Assembly: GCF_006539725.1 (NCBI RefSeq) | Contig: NZ_BJNO01000014.1 | Location: 85,314-149,313 of the forward strand | Length of the DNA: 64,000 nt | Origin: Klebsiella terrigena | Lineage (GTDB): Bacteria > Pseudomonadota > Gammaproteobacteria > Enterobacterales > Enterobacteriaceae | Direction of reading: 5' to 3' | Shown here: one piece after another, positions 44,736 to 54,801 of the stretch | Position numbering within the stretch: position 1 is the stretch's first letter | Layout: each line of letters opens with the position of its first letter | Made by a program: the position numbers and the translations under genes | The notes under the pieces: model-generated | The model's database searches: none | Told to the model about the DNA's origin: nothing | Seen by the model: the letters and a program-made list of their open reading frames with translations, nothing else

Positions 44736-46079
44736 CTATCCTTCCTGCTCAATCTGGGTTAACACGCTGCGCAGCGCCGGCCCATATTCATATTTGCCGG
44801 GGCACACGTAGGTGCACAGCGCGAGATCTTCTTCATCCAGCTCCAGACAGCCCAGCGCCTGCGCGCTTTCGCTATCGCCCGCCAGCAGATCGCGCAGCAG
44901 TACGGTGGGGAGAATGTCCAGCGGCATCACTCTTTCGTAGTTGCCAATCGGCACCATCGCCCGCTCGCCGCCGTGGGTATCGGTCGAAAAGTTGAATAAT
45001 TTATGCTTCAGGAAGTGCCCTACGGTGGTCCGGGTGATGGAGAATTTATCTTTCCCCGGCATCACCCAGCCAAACAGCTCTTTGTCGCGCCCCTCTTTAA
45101 CCACGCTCACCTGCAGGTGGAAACGGCCGAGAAAAGCACGCGGGCCAAAGGCGTGGGTGCCGCTCAGCACCGAGCCGGAAATCACCCGGTTTTCGCCGTC
45201 CGCGAGCCCGTCCGCCAGCAGCTCATCCAGGCTGGCGCCGCAGCAGGTTTGCACCAGCCGCGGCGCCTTGACCTGCGGGCCGCCAAGCGCAATAACGCGC
45301 TCGCTGTAGAGCTCACCGTCAAGGAACAGCCGCCCGATGGCGATAACCTCCTGATAGTTCAGGTGCCAGACCTGTTTTGTCAGGCTCACCGGTTCGAGGA
45401 AGTGGATGTGGGTTCCCGCCAGCCCCGCCGGATGCGGGCCTGCGAACTGGTTAAAGGTAATCTGCCCTGAACGATGGCCGCCCAGCTTACCGCCGCTGGC
45501 CTGGCAGACGTGGATTTTGCCGTCGGTGAGGCTGGTCAGCAGCGTAAGACCGGCGTCAAAGGCCTCGCGCTGGGCGAGGATAATGGGCTGAGGATCGGCG
45601 GCCAGCGGGTTGGTATCAATTGCGGTGACGAAAATCGCCGCCGGCACGCTGCCCGGCGCCGGCGTTTTGCTGAAAGGCCGGGTGCGCAGCGCCGTCCACT
45701 GGCCGGAGGCCAGCAGCTGACGCTGTACGACCTCACGCGACAGCCCGGCAAGCTCGTCCGGCGCATAGCGGGGAAACTGCACCGCGTCGCTGCCCTCGAC
45801 ATCAATCACCACCGACTGCAGTACCCGGCGTTCCCCGCGGTGAACCGCACTGATAACCCCGCTCGCAGGCGCGGTAAAATGGACGCCAGGGTTCTTTTTA
45901 TCTTCGAACAGCGGCTGGCCTTTCTGCACCCGGTCGCCTTCCTGAACCGCCATTGAGGGGCGCATACCGACGTACTCCTCGCCCAACAGCGCAACGCGTT
46001 TGACTGCAATCTGAGAAGTCGTCTGCTGTATTGGCATGCCAGCTATGGGCAAATCCAGCCCTTTTTTTATTTTAATCAT
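44736..46079 (-). CDS. nqrA: Na+-NQR subunit A
   Basis: A 447-residue peripheral subunit starting [20 protein letters not shown] half-lipoyl motif ([20 protein letters not shown]) lies near the N-terminus, with further NqrA blocks including [16 protein letters not shown]. First gene of the nqrABCDEF-nqrM operon, facing left. The complex oxidises NADH with ubiquinone and pumps Na+. Confidence 0.97.
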   Translation of the reverse strand: MIKIKKGLDLPIAGMPIQQTTSQIAVKRVALLGEEYVGMRPSMAVQEGDRVQKGQPLFEDKKNPGVHFTAPASGVISAVHRGERRVLQSVVIDVEGSDAVQFPRYAPDELAGLSREVVQRQLLASGQWTALRTRPFSKTPAPGSVPAAIFVTAIDTNPLAADPQPIILAQREAFDAGLTLLTSLTDGKIHVCQASGGKLGGHRSGQITFNQFAGPHPAGLAGTHIHFLEPVSLTKQVWHLNYQEVIAIGRLFLDGELYSERVIALGGPQVKAPRLVQTCCGASLDELLADGLADGENRVISGSVLSGTHAFGPRAFLGRFHLQVSVVKEGRDKELFGWVMPGKDKFSITRTTVGHFLKHKLFNFSTDTHGGERAMVPIGNYERVMPLDILPTVLLRDLLAGDSESAQALGCLELDEEDLALCTYVCPGKYEYGPALRSVLTQIEQEG

Positions 46080-46491
46080 ATCGTTAGCAGGTGTCCGTAA
46101 TCTAAACCCCGGCTTAAGGCCGCGGCCAGCAACATTGATGGAAAGTCAGAGAAAGAAAGGAAAAGCGAAGGTCCTGCTCATTCGCAAGACGGGGGAGAAG
46201 CATCCTTTCTTACCCTGGTGACTAAGCACCACAAGTGTAACATTTTGTGAGCGGTTGCTGTAGGTAAACCCCGTTACGCGGCTCTAAAATGCGAGCTATT
46301 GCGCAAAGTTCTGACTGCGCTTTGCCGCTGGATTCGTTATAAAGGACAACTAAATTGTAAACGCGATACGCCGCGCTTGCGAAAAATTGCCGTGATGCTA
46401 ATGTGAGCGCTCTAAATCCAGAAAACTCTGATTTTGGGTCTCTCTTGCCGTCCTGGCAATGTGGTTTTTGTTTTATCAAGGAACAAGCAGT
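46080..46491. other. Divergent nqrA / yafK intergenic region
   Basis: No gene is seen. The region must hold the leftward nqr promoter and the rightward yafK promoter. TGTAACATTTTGTGAGCGG at 46237-46255 contains a TGTGA half of a possible CRP site, but no matching second half was found. Confidence 0.4.
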
Positions 46492-47232
46492 ATGCGCAAA
46501 ATCGCATTATTTATTGCGATGCTTCTGTTGCCGTGCGTTTCATTTGCTGGGCTTCTCAGCAATAACAGCTCGACGACGCCGGTTAGCAAAGAATACAAAC
46601 AGCAATTGATGGGTTCTCCGGTCTATATTGAGATCTTTAAAGAGGAGCGAACGCTCGATCTTTACGTCAAAATGGGCGAAACCTGGCAACTTCTCGACAG
46701 CTACCGGATCTGTAACTACTCCGGCGGGCTAGGACCCAAGCAGCGTCAGGGCGATTTCAAGAGTCCGGAAGGATTTTACAACGTTGCGCGTAGCCAGCTA
46801 AAACCGGACAGCCGCTTCTATAAAGCCATTAATATCGGCTTCCCAAACGCCTACGATCGCGCGCATGGCTATGAAGGTAAATACCTGATGATCCACGGTG
46901 CCTGCGTCTCTGTCGGCTGCTATGCCATGACCGATACCGGCATTGATGAGATTTTCCAGTTCGTGACCGGCGCGCTGGTGTTTGGCCAGTCAAACGTGCA
47001 GGTCAGCATTTATCCTTTCCGTATGACCAACGCCAACATGGAGCGCCACAAGTACTCCTACTACGCGGACTTCTGGAAACAGCTGAAGCCAGGCTACGAC
47101 TATTTCCAGCAAACCCACAAGCCACCGGTTATCTCGGTAACGGACGGCCGCTACGTGGTCAGCAAGCCGCTTAGCCATGAAGTTATCCAGCCGCAGCTGG
47201 CGTCAAACTACACGGTCCCCCAGGCAAAATAG
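46492..47232 (+). CDS. yafK: Murein amidase DpaA (YafK), L,D-transpeptidase fold
   Basis: A 246-residue periplasmic protein: signal peptide ending SFAG, then a YkuD-type domain with the active-site pattern MIHGACVSVGCYAM (H135, C143). In E. coli YafK/DpaA cuts the DAP-lysine bond joining Braun lipoprotein to peptidoglycan. Start at ATG 46492 after AAGGAA. Its last 30 bases overlap the end of the convergent yafJ gene. Confidence 0.92.
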   Translation: MRKIALFIAMLLLPCVSFAGLLSNNSSTTPVSKEYKQQLMGSPVYIEIFKEERTLDLYVKMGETWQLLDSYRICNYSGGLGPKQRQGDFKSPEGFYNVARSQLKPDSRFYKAINIGFPNAYDRAHGYEGKYLMIHGACVSVGCYAMTDTGIDEIFQFVTGALVFGQSNVQVSIYPFRMTNANMERHKYSYYADFWKQLKPGYDYFQQTHKPPVISVTDGRYVVSKPLSHEVIQPQLASNYTVPQAK

Positions 47233-47970
47233 CGCCCACTCGCCCGGCATGATCTTATTCCAGGTCTCATTGCCGGTGAGAGGCTGAGTGGCGATAACGG
47301 AGACCACATCGTTCGGTGTGGTCTCGCGTTGAAAGTCGATTTCCACATCCTGATCCAACAGCGTCGCTACGCCAAACGGCGCCCGTCGCGTAATCCAGTA
47401 CAGGTTCGTCGAGCAGTACGCCATCACGTAACGCCCGTCGGAGAGCAGCATGTTAAAGACCCCCTTCTCCCGCAGCTCGCCCGCCAGCTCAGCGATATAG
47501 CTGAAGACTTCAGGCATCGAGTCAGGGGTGCGGGGATAGCGCTCGGTCAGACGGTGCAGCAGCCAGCAGAAGGCCTTTTCGCTGTCGGTTTCGCCGACCG
47601 GATGAAGATTTCCCGTATCGAGAGTCTCATATCCTTCCAGCTGGCCGTTATGGGCGTAGGTCCAGTTGCGTCCCCACAGTTCGCGGGTAAAGGGATGCGT
47701 ATTTTCCAGCGCCACGATGCCGCGATTAGCCTGGCGAATATGGGCGATGACCGAGCAGGATTTGATGGGATAGTCCTGCACCAGCTTAGCAATGGGCGAC
47801 TGAAAGCTGGGCTGCGGATCTTTGAAGGTGCGACAGCCTTTGCCTTCATAGAAGGTGATGCCCCAGCCGTCTTTATGCGGCCCGGTGCCGCCACCGCGCT
47901 GAACCAGCCCGGTAAAGCTAAAGCAAATATCTGTTGGCACATTCGCGCTCATCCCGAGCAGTTCGCACAT
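47203..47970 (-). CDS. yafJ: Class II glutamine amidotransferase YafJ
   Basis: A 255-residue Ntn-type glutaminase domain starting MCELLGMSANVPTDICFSF, with the nucleophile C2 exposed after Met removal, and QRGGGTGPHKDGWGI and HIRQANRG. No synthase domain is attached, as in E. coli YafJ, so the amide acceptor is unknown. GAGGTGA precedes the ATG. Ends within the 3' end of yafK. Confidence 0.93.
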   Translation of the reverse strand: MCELLGMSANVPTDICFSFTGLVQRGGGTGPHKDGWGITFYEGKGCRTFKDPQPSFQSPIAKLVQDYPIKSCSVIAHIRQANRGIVALENTHPFTRELWGRNWTYAHNGQLEGYETLDTGNLHPVGETDSEKAFCWLLHRLTERYPRTPDSMPEVFSYIAELAGELREKGVFNMLLSDGRYVMAYCSTNLYWITRRAPFGVATLLDQDVEIDFQRETTPNDVVSVIATQPLTGNETWNKIMPGEWALFCLGDRVV

Positions 47971-48121
47971 ATCTCACCTCATACCACGCGGCTTAAATAC
48001 CAAAGGCGTTACTACGTCAGCCAGCCTGAACGCGGCCAGCGCGCAAAAACCGGATCGTACCTGAGGTACGCAAGGAGATTGAGCGCTGCCCGGGGTTCAA
48101 CACCGCCAGCAATACGGCCTG

Positions 48122-48703
48122 TTAAGCTTTAACCATCTCTTTTTCGATCAGCATAATCAGAATATGAATCACTTTAATGTGAATTTCCTGAATACGGTCG
48201 GCATAGCCAAAATGCGGCACGCGAATTTCAACATCGGCGGAGCCGGCCATTTTACCGCCGTCTTTACCGGTCAGGGTGATCACCTTCATCCCCTGCGCGC
48301 GGGCGGCCTCGATCGCTTTGATAACGTTACCTGAGTTACCGGAGGTGGAAATCCCCAGCAGCACGTCACCGGTGCGGCCAACCGACTCAACGTAGCGGGA
48401 GAAAACGTACTCATAGCCAAAATCATTGCTAACGCAGGAAAGGTGGCTGACGTCTGAAATCGCAATGGCCGGGTAGCCCGGACGGTTTTCACGATAGCGC
48501 CCGGTCAGTTCTTCGGCGAAATGCATCGCATCGCAGTGGGAACCGCCGTTACCGCAGGAAAGGACTTTACCGCCCGCCTTAAAGCTATCTGCCAGCAGCA
48601 CCGCGGCACGCTGGATCGCGTGAATATTGGCTTCGTCCTGCAGAAAGTTAGCCAGCGTTTCCGCTGCTTCGTTCAGTTCGTTACGAATAAGATCCTGGTA
48701 CAT
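48122..48703 (-). CDS. gmhA: Sedoheptulose 7-phosphate isomerase
   Basis: A 193-residue SIS-domain enzyme (GmhA/LpcA) starting [20 protein letters not shown], with [18 protein letters not shown] and [18 protein letters not shown]. It makes D-glycero-D-manno-heptose 7-phosphate, first step of LPS inner-core heptose synthesis. AAGGA precedes the ATG. Divergent from fadE as in E. coli. Confidence 0.97.
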   Translation of the reverse strand: MYQDLIRNELNEAAETLANFLQDEANIHAIQRAAVLLADSFKAGGKVLSCGNGGSHCDAMHFAEELTGRYRENRPGYPAIAISDVSHLSCVSNDFGYEYVFSRYVESVGRTGDVLLGISTSGNSGNVIKAIEAARAQGMKVITLTGKDGGKMAGSADVEIRVPHFGYADRIQEIHIKVIHILIMLIEKEMVKA

Positions 48704-48902
48704 GAGGATAATCCTTCAGTATTGGTGGAATAACCCTGGCAGTGTACCGGATAGCCGCTAAAGCGAGAAGCAGCAGGCGCTGTTATCCCCCGAGGTTTTG
48801 TTTTTACGTGCCGCATTTACGTACAACAATGTGAGCAAGGTTGTAATTATTTTGTAAACACATTGCTAAAACAAATTACATCCACTACAACCATATCATC
48901 AC

Positions 48903-48919
48903 AAGTGGTCAGACCTCCT
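48903..48919. promoter_or_regulatory. FadR-like operator before fadE
   Basis: AAGTGGTCAGACCTCCT contains the FadR core TGGTC-N-GAC and lies 23 bases before the fadE start. In E. coli fadE is repressed by FadR and released by long-chain acyl-CoA. Confidence 0.6.
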
Positions 48920-48941
48920 ACAAGACAGGGAGCATTTCGTT

Positions 48942-51386
48942 ATGATGATTTTGAGTATTGTTGCAACCGTTGTTCTACTCGGTGCGCTCTTCTATCACCG
49001 AATCAATCTCCTGCTCAGCAGCGCGATTTTGCTCGCCTGGACCGCCGCGCTTAGCGCGGCCGGGCTGTGGAATATCTGGCTGCTGCTGCCGTTAGCGATC
49101 GTCCTGCTGCCGTTTAACTTTGCGCCGATGCGTAAATCTATTTTTTCAGCGCCCGCGTTCCGCGCATTCCGCAAGGTGATGCCGCCGATGTCGCGGACGG
49201 AAAAAGAGGCTATCGATGCGGGTACTACCTGGTGGGAAGGCGATCTGTTTCGTGGTAACCCGGACTGGCAGAAGCTGCATAACTATCCGCAGCCGCGCCT
49301 GACTGCTGAAGAGCAGGCATTTATCGACGGCCCGGTGGAAGAAGCCTGCCGCATGGCGAACGATTTTGAAATTACCCACGAAATGGCCGACCTGCCTCCG
49401 CAGCTGTGGGCCTATCTGAAAGAGCATCGCTTCTTTGCGATGATCATTAAGAAAGAGTACGGCGGTCTGGAGTTCTCCGCCTACGCTCAGTCCCGCGTGC
49501 TGCAAAAAATGTCCGGCGTTTCCGGTATCCTGGCGATTACCGTGGGCGTGCCTAACTCTTTAGGCCCGGGCGAGCTGCTGCAGCATTACGGCACCGATGA
49601 ACAGAAAAATCACTATCTGCCGCGCCTCGCGCGTGGTCAGGAGATCCCCTGCTTTGCGCTGACCAGCCCGGAAGCGGGCTCCGACGCCGGCGCCATTCCG
49701 GATACCGGCGTAGTGTGCATGGGCGAGTGGCAGGGCGAACAGGTTCTGGGCATGCGCCTGACCTGGAACAAGCGCTACATTACCCTGGCGCCCATCGCCA
49801 CCGTACTGGGGCTGGCGTTTAAACTCTCCGACCCCGATCGCCTGCTGGGAGGAGAAGAGGAGCTGGGCATCACCTGCGCGCTGATCCCAACCTCAACGCC
49901 TGGGGTTGAAATTGGCCGCCGCCACTTCCCGCTTAACGTACCGTTCCAGAACGGGCCGACCCAGGGTAAAGATATCTTTGTCCCAATCGACTACATCATC
50001 GGCGGCCCAACGATGGCCGGCCAGGGCTGGCGGATGCTGGTGGAGTGCCTCTCCGTCGGTCGCGGGATCACCCTGCCGTCAAACGCTACCGGCGGCCTGA
50101 AGTCCGTGGCGATGGCCACCGGCGCCTACGCCCATATTCGCCGCCAGTTCAAGATCTCCATCGGTAAAATGGAAGGCATCGAAGAGCCGCTGGCGCGTAT
50201 TGCAGGTAACGCCTACGTGATGGACGCCGCCGCGTCGCTGATTACCTACGGCATCATGCTGGGCGAGAAGCCGGCGGTTCTGTCAGCAATCGTGAAGTAT
50301 CACTGCACCCACCGCGGCCAGCGTTCAATCATCGACGCAATGGATATCACCGGCGGGAAAGGCATCATGCTGGGCGAAGGCAACTTCCTCGCCCGCGCCT
50401 ATCAAGGGGCGCCGATCGCCATCACCGTCGAAGGCGCCAACATTCTGACCCGCAGCATGATGATCTTCGGTCAGGGCGCAATTCGCTGCCATCCGTACGT
50501 GCTGGACGAAATGGCCGCCGCGCAGAACAACGACGTTGACGCTTTCGACAAGCTGCTGTTCAAACACATCGGTCACGTCGGCAGCAATAAGGTCCGTAGC
50601 TTCTGGCTGGGCCTGACCCGCGGGCTGACCAGCAGCACGCCAACCCGCGACGCGACCCGCCGTTACTACCAGCATATGAACCGCCTGAGCGCGAACCTGG
50701 CGCTGCTGTCCGACGTCTCAATGGCGGTGCTGGGCGGCAGCCTGAAGCGTCGCGAGCGTATTTCCGCACGACTGGGCGACGTTTTAAGCCAGCTGTACCT
50801 CGCCTCTGCGGTGCTGAAACGCTATGACGATGAGGGGCGTAACGAAGCCGACCTGCCGCTGGTTCACTGGGGCGTTCAGGATGCGCTGTATCAGGCAGAG
50901 CAGGCCATCGACGACCTGCTGAAAAACTTCCCGAACCGCTTTGTCGCCGGCGTCATGCGCGTTGCCATCTTCCCGACCGGCCGCCACTACGACGCGCCGT
51001 CCGATAAGCTGGACCATAAGGTCGCCAAAATCCTGCAGATCCCGAGCGCCACGCGTTCGCGCATTGGCCGCGGCCAGTACCTGACCCCGAGCGAGCACAA
51101 CCCGGTAGGTCTGCTGGAAGAAGCGCTGCTGGACGTCATGGCCGCTGACCCGATTCATCAGCGTATCTGTAAGGAGCTGGGCAAAAACCTGCCGTTTACG
51201 CGTCTTGATGAGCTGGCCCGCAATGCGCTGGCGAAAGGGTTAATCAATCAGGAAGAAGCCACCGTTCTTACCCGAGCGGAGAGCAGCCGCCTGCGCAGCA
51301 TCAACGTTGATGACTTCGCCCCGGATGAGCTGGCCACCCGGCCGGTAAAGCTGCCGGAGAAGGTCCGCAAGATTGAAGCCGCCTGA
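48942..51386 (+). CDS. fadE: Acyl-CoA dehydrogenase FadE
   Basis: An 814-residue protein, full length for FadE. Two N-terminal hydrophobic segments (about 1-50) precede the acyl-CoA dehydrogenase domains: [19 protein letters not shown] (FAD/substrate), then [20 protein letters not shown] and a C-terminal DUF1974-type region. It performs the first oxidation step of fatty-acid beta-oxidation with FAD. AGGGAG precedes the ATG. Confidence 0.97.
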   Translation: MMILSIVATVVLLGALFYHRINLLLSSAILLAWTAALSAAGLWNIWLLLPLAIVLLPFNFAPMRKSIFSAPAFRAFRKVMPPMSRTEKEAIDAGTTWWEGDLFRGNPDWQKLHNYPQPRLTAEEQAFIDGPVEEACRMANDFEITHEMADLPPQLWAYLKEHRFFAMIIKKEYGGLEFSAYAQSRVLQKMSGVSGILAITVGVPNSLGPGELLQHYGTDEQKNHYLPRLARGQEIPCFALTSPEAGSDAGAIPDTGVVCMGEWQGEQVLGMRLTWNKRYITLAPIATVLGLAFKLSDPDRLLGGEEELGITCALIPTSTPGVEIGRRHFPLNVPFQNGPTQGKDIFVPIDYIIGGPTMAGQGWRMLVECLSVGRGITLPSNATGGLKSVAMATGAYAHIRRQFKISIGKMEGIEEPLARIAGNAYVMDAAASLITYGIMLGEKPAVLSAIVKYHCTHRGQRSIIDAMDITGGKGIMLGEGNFLARAYQGAPIAITVEGANILTRSMMIFGQGAIRCHPYVLDEMAAAQNNDVDAFDKLLFKHIGHVGSNKVRSFWLGLTRGLTSSTPTRDATRRYYQHMNRLSANLALLSDVSMAVLGGSLKRRERISARLGDVLSQLYLASAVLKRYDDEGRNEADLPLVHWGVQDALYQAEQAIDDLLKNFPNRFVAGVMRVAIFPTGRHYDAPSDKLDHKVAKILQIPSATRSRIGRGQYLTPSEHNPVGLLEEALLDVMAADPIHQRICKELGKNLPFTRLDELARNALAKGLINQEEATVLTRAESSRLRSINVDDFAPDELATRPVKLPEKVRKIEAA

Positions 51387-51597
51387 ATAATAAAATAGCC
51401 ACATCACGATCGGGGCGGGGGTTCTCCTCCGCCTCTTTTTTGCCCCGCTTTGCTCCCTCTACTCTCTCTGCCCTCTGGCTGCGCACAAATCGTTTCCAGC
51501 ATTAGCATTTTTTTAACAAAATATTCCGCTGACTATCCAGAGACTGATATGGTGTTAAAGTGACTATAACAGCCTAATGATAATGGAGTTGACCACC

Positions 51598-52368
51598 GTG
51601 CCTGGCCTGAAAATTACGCTACTGCAACAACCGCTGGTGTGGATGGACGGTCCCGCCAACCTGCGCCATTTCGATCGCCAGCTGGAAGGCGTCAGCGGGC
51701 GCGACCTGATTGTTTTGCCTGAAATGTTCACCACCGGCTTCGCGATGGAAGCCGCTCAGCAGTCGCTGCCACAGGAAGAGGTCATTGACTGGATGCGGGA
51801 GAAAGCGCTGCAGACCAATGCCCTTATCGCGGGTAGCGCGGCGCTACAAACCGAACGCGGCCCGGTTAACCGCTTCCTGCTGGTGGAGCCCGGCGGTAAA
51901 ACCCATTTTTATGACAAGCGACACCTGTTCCGGATGGCCGAAGAGCATCATCATTATACGGCTGGCAACGAGCGGGTCGTTTTCGAGTGGCGCGGCTGGC
52001 GGATCCTGCCGCTGGTTTGCTACGATCTGCGCTTCCCGGTGTGGTCACGCAACCATAACGATTACGATTTAGCGCTGTACGTGGCCAACTGGCCGGCGCC
52101 GCGCTCGCTGCACTGGCAGTCGCTGCTGGTCGCTCGGGCCATTGAAAACCAGGCCTACGTTGCCGGCTGTAATCGGGTCGGCACCGACGGTAATGGCCAC
52201 CACTATCGGGGTGACAGCCGCATTATCAGCCCGCAGGGAGAGATTCTGGCAACGGCAGAGCCGCATCAGGCCACGCGACTCGATGCGGAGCTGTCGCTCA
52301 CCGCCCTCAACGAGTATCGCGAAAAATTCCCCGCCTGGCAGGATGCCGATCCGTTTAGCCTGAATTAA
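51598..52368 (+). CDS. yafV: Omega-amidase YafV (nitrilase superfamily)
   Basis: A 256-residue carbon-nitrogen hydrolase. Start is GTG 51598 (GGAG nine bases upstream), giving the E. coli-like N-terminus PGLKITLLQQPLVWMDGPAN. The catalytic triad lies in LPEMFTTGF (Glu), YDKRHLF (Lys) and LVCYDLRFP (Cys). It hydrolyses 2-oxoglutaramate and related omega-amides (metabolite repair). The lysozyme inhibitor gene ivy, next to yafV in E. coli, is absent. Confidence 0.95.
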   Translation: MPGLKITLLQQPLVWMDGPANLRHFDRQLEGVSGRDLIVLPEMFTTGFAMEAAQQSLPQEEVIDWMREKALQTNALIAGSAALQTERGPVNRFLLVEPGGKTHFYDKRHLFRMAEEHHHYTAGNERVVFEWRGWRILPLVCYDLRFPVWSRNHNDYDLALYVANWPAPRSLHWQSLLVARAIENQAYVAGCNRVGTDGNGHHYRGDSRIISPQGEILATAEPHQATRLDAELSLTALNEYREKFPAWQDADPFSLN

Positions 52369-52722
52369 TTCCCCGCCCCCTCGTCATCGAGGGGGCTGCT
52401 CTTCAGCCTCGTTAACACGACGCTGCTCAATACGCGGGCAATAAATTTACGCCCCCACCAGCATCTTGTTTTCCTTTATTATTTATTTCGCCCTAAGCCC
52501 CAGGACATTCCCGTGCAGAGGCCTTCCCTGAGGATACATAATATTTTTCTGGCAGGATTACTTTCTGTTCTACACTAATAAAATGGATAAAATTCAACAA
52601 TAACGAGAACGGTTTTCAAATAACTTTCAGCAACTTTTAAACGATTCCATCTCAAATACTGGCCTGGTTTGTAAAACTGGCCGGAGCGGTTGTGTGCGCA
52701 TTCTCAGCGAGAACAAACCATC
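52369..52722. other. Intergenic region with hairpin and sigma-S-like promoter
   Basis: No gene is seen in 354 bases. GCCCCCTCG (52375-52383) and CGAGGGGGC (52388-52396) form a perfect hairpin just after the yafV stop. TTCTACACTAAT at 52568-52579 resembles the extended -10 preferred by sigma-S (CTAYACT) and could drive the following operon. Confidence 0.45.
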
Positions 52723-53832
52723 ATGGAAAATGATAATCTGCTTATTGTTGAAAAAAGACTGGTTGCCCGTTTTATGGATATGTTCATTCGGTTTGGGCTT
52801 ATCCTGGCATTAGCCTCCTTCTGCTATACCGTATTTTCTCCGTTCCTGAATATGATGCTCTGGGCCGTTATTCTGGCGGTCACGCTCTATCCGCTCCATC
52901 AATATTTTGCCGCCCGGCTCGGCGGAAAACAGGGCTGGGCCTCCACAATACTGGTGTTGCTTGGCATTCTGCTGATCGTGGCGCCGACGGTGCTAATGAT
53001 AAGCTCTCTGGGAGAGAGCGTCAGCGCGCTGATTGATAAGATGAGCGGCCGCAGCTTCGCCATTCCCCCACCGTCAGCCCATATCGCCACGATCCCCGTC
53101 GTCGGGGAGAAGATCAGCGCCCTATGGCTAAAAGCGTCGATGGATTTACCCGGGCTGATAAACAGCTACCGCACCCAGATCGGTGAAATTGCCAGGCAGG
53201 TGCTGGGCATTCTGGCCAGCATGGGCGGCGGACTCATCGGCTTTATCCTCTCCTTCATCGTTGCGGGCATTATGATGGCCTGGGGTAGCGCTGGCGCCAA
53301 CAGCGCGAGGCGGATTGCGATTCGTATCACCGATGAGAAGAAAGGCCTGACCTTAACCCGGATCTGTACCAGCACCATTCGCGCCGTCGCGCAGGGCGTT
53401 ATCGGCGTTGCGCTTATTCAGGCGCTGCTGGTTGGCATCATCATGATTATCGCCGGGATCCCGGCGGTCGGGATCTTCTTTATCCTGGCGCTGATCCTCG
53501 GGATCGCCCAAATCCCCGTCATTCTGGTGACCGCCCCGGCAATCGCGCTGATGTGGAGTATCGGCGACCACGGCACCGGAATGAACGTCCTCTACTCTAT
53601 TGTGCTGATCGTGGCCGGCATGGCCGATAACGTCCTTAAGCCGCTAATGCTCGGGCGCGGCGTTGACGCACCGATGCCGGTAGTCCTGCTGGGCGCATTA
53701 GGCGGCATGGCGACCAGCGGCATTCTTGGGATGTTTATCGGGGCAACCCTGCTTTCCATCGGTTATCGTATTTTTATGACCTGGGTCGACGAGGGCCAAG
53801 CCCACGCCAGCCCAGTCGCCAAAGATGCGTAA
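52723..53832 (+). CDS. AI-2E family (PerM/YdiK-type) membrane transporter
   Basis: A 369-residue, about eight-helix protein of the AI-2 exporter superfamily. MLWAVILAVTLYPLHQYF near the N-terminus and the C-terminal block DNVLKPLMLGRG...PMPVVLLGALGG are family marks. Members export diverse small molecules or ions (the TqsA group affects AI-2); the cargo here is unknown. Start ATG 52723, since the Met 33 bases upstream lies in low-quality sequence; ribosome site is weak. Its stop overlaps the start of the next gene. Confidence 0.88.
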   Translation: MENDNLLIVEKRLVARFMDMFIRFGLILALASFCYTVFSPFLNMMLWAVILAVTLYPLHQYFAARLGGKQGWASTILVLLGILLIVAPTVLMISSLGESVSALIDKMSGRSFAIPPPSAHIATIPVVGEKISALWLKASMDLPGLINSYRTQIGEIARQVLGILASMGGGLIGFILSFIVAGIMMAWGSAGANSARRIAIRITDEKKGLTLTRICTSTIRAVAQGVIGVALIQALLVGIIMIIAGIPAVGIFFILALILGIAQIPVILVTAPAIALMWSIGDHGTGMNVLYSIVLIVAGMADNVLKPLMLGRGVDAPMPVVLLGALGGMATSGILGMFIGATLLSIGYRIFMTWVDEGQAHASPVAKDA

Positions 53833-54100
53833 TGAGGGGAGAGCTGAGTGCTTTCTGCCGATCGGCAGCGCCTGCCAGCCGCTACTCTCCCGCTTTCTGG
53901 AGCAACGCCTGGATAACCAGCCCGATCCTGTTTGGTCCGGCCATCTGGACAGCGCCTCCGGCAAAGACGTGTGGAACGCCGCCGCGATGCGCTGCGCGTT
54001 ATTTATCGCCATCGCGCTGTACGGCTGGGCCTGGATCGCCATCTTTGAACGCTGGGGCATCCTCTCTCCCACTTCGACAGAACCCTCTCCCGGAGGCTAA
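53825..54100 (+). CDS. Small single-pass membrane protein of unknown function
   Basis: A 91-residue frame that starts 8 bases inside the end of the AI-2E-family gene (ATG 53825) and ends one base before the channel gene, so translation is coupled. A polar N-terminal half is followed by one hydrophobic helix (MRCALFIAIALYGWAWIAIF, about residues 55-74) and a proline-rich tail. No family is recognised. Its place between two membrane transport genes suggests an accessory subunit. Confidence 0.6.
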   Translation: MRNEGRAECFLPIGSACQPLLSRFLEQRLDNQPDPVWSGHLDSASGKDVWNAAAMRCALFIAIALYGWAWIAIFERWGILSPTSTEPSPGG

Positions 54101-54101
54101 C

Positions 54102-54527
54102 ATGCTGCTACCGCTGCTGGCGGGAGTGCCGATTATCCTGTGCAATATGCTTCTGCAGTCGATTGTTTCAGTGTGGTGTATCCGCTTTTACATCAGGCGA
54201 TTTCGCAGTAAAGAAGGCTTTACTGCCGGCGTGCTGGCGCTTTTTGGCACCATCATGATTATCCTGATGGGGAACCTGCTGCAGATTCTGCTGTGGGCCG
54301 GGCTTTTCTTGTGGCTGGGAGAGTTTCGCGTACTGCTGGATGCGGTTTACCATTCGGGCGTTAATTTCGCCACCTTAGGCTACGGCGATATCGTGATGAG
54401 TGCCAGGTGGAAGCTTCTCGGCCCGCTGGAAGCGGTCAACGGCGCGTTGATGATTGGCCTGTCCGGGGCATGCATGCTGGCTGTTTTGCAGCATCATATC
54501 CGCAAGCAATTGAAATATATGAAATGA
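54102..54527 (+). CDS. Two-TM potassium-channel-like protein
   Basis: A 141-residue membrane protein with about four hydrophobic stretches and a pore signature FATLGYGDI (residues 89-97, TxGYGD), the potassium selectivity filter, followed by a last helix GALMIGLSGACMLAVL. No RCK or cyclic-nucleotide domain is attached. Start ATG 54102, five bases after GGAGG; the same frame is open upstream but lies over the previous gene. Likely a tetrameric cation channel co-expressed with the two genes before it. Confidence 0.8.
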   Translation: MLLPLLAGVPIILCNMLLQSIVSVWCIRFYIRRFRSKEGFTAGVLALFGTIMIILMGNLLQILLWAGLFLWLGEFRVLLDAVYHSGVNFATLGYGDIVMSARWKLLGPLEAVNGALMIGLSGACMLAVLQHHIRKQLKYMK

Positions 54528-54551
54528 ATAAGATGGCATCGCTAAAACGAC

Positions 54552-54583
54552 GAAAGCCTGAATCATTGCTGATTCAGGCTTTC
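54552..54583 (-). terminator. Terminator of the tRNA-Asp gene
   Basis: GAAAGCCTGAATCA (54552-54565) pairs perfectly with TGATTCAGGCTTTC (54570-54583) around TTGC, 8 bases past the tRNA 3' end. It can also serve the convergent channel operon. Confidence 0.85.
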
Positions 54584-54590
54584 TGAATAG

Positions 54591-54667
54591 TGGCGGAACG
54601 GACGGGACTCGAACCCGCGACCCCCTGCGTGACAGGCAGGTATTCTAACCGACTGAACTACCGCTCC
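54591..54667 (-). tRNA. aspV: tRNA-Asp (GTC)
   Basis: On the minus strand a 77-base cloverleaf begins GGAGCGGTAGTTCAGTCGG and ends with encoded CCA. The anticodon loop CCTGTCACGC reads GTC (Asp); the T arm is GGTTCGAGTCC. Its place between dnaQ and yafV matches aspV of E. coli. Confidence 0.97.
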
Positions 54668-54697
54668 ACTTTCACTGTTCCCTTGGGAACGAGGCGA

Positions 54698-54726
54698 ATA
54701 TTACGGATTACCGCTAACTCCGTCAA
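54698..54726 (-). promoter_or_regulatory. Promoter of aspV
   Basis: On the minus strand TTGACG (54726-54721), a 17-base spacer and TAATAT (54703-54698), followed by a GC-rich discriminator, form a strong sigma-70 promoter about 30 bases before the tRNA. Confidence 0.8.
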
Positions 54727-54801
54727 CGCTTTTTCTTCACTTTTGAACCATTTGCTGTAAAAATCGCCCACCCGCCTATTTTTACAGCGTATTGCGGCGT
54801 A

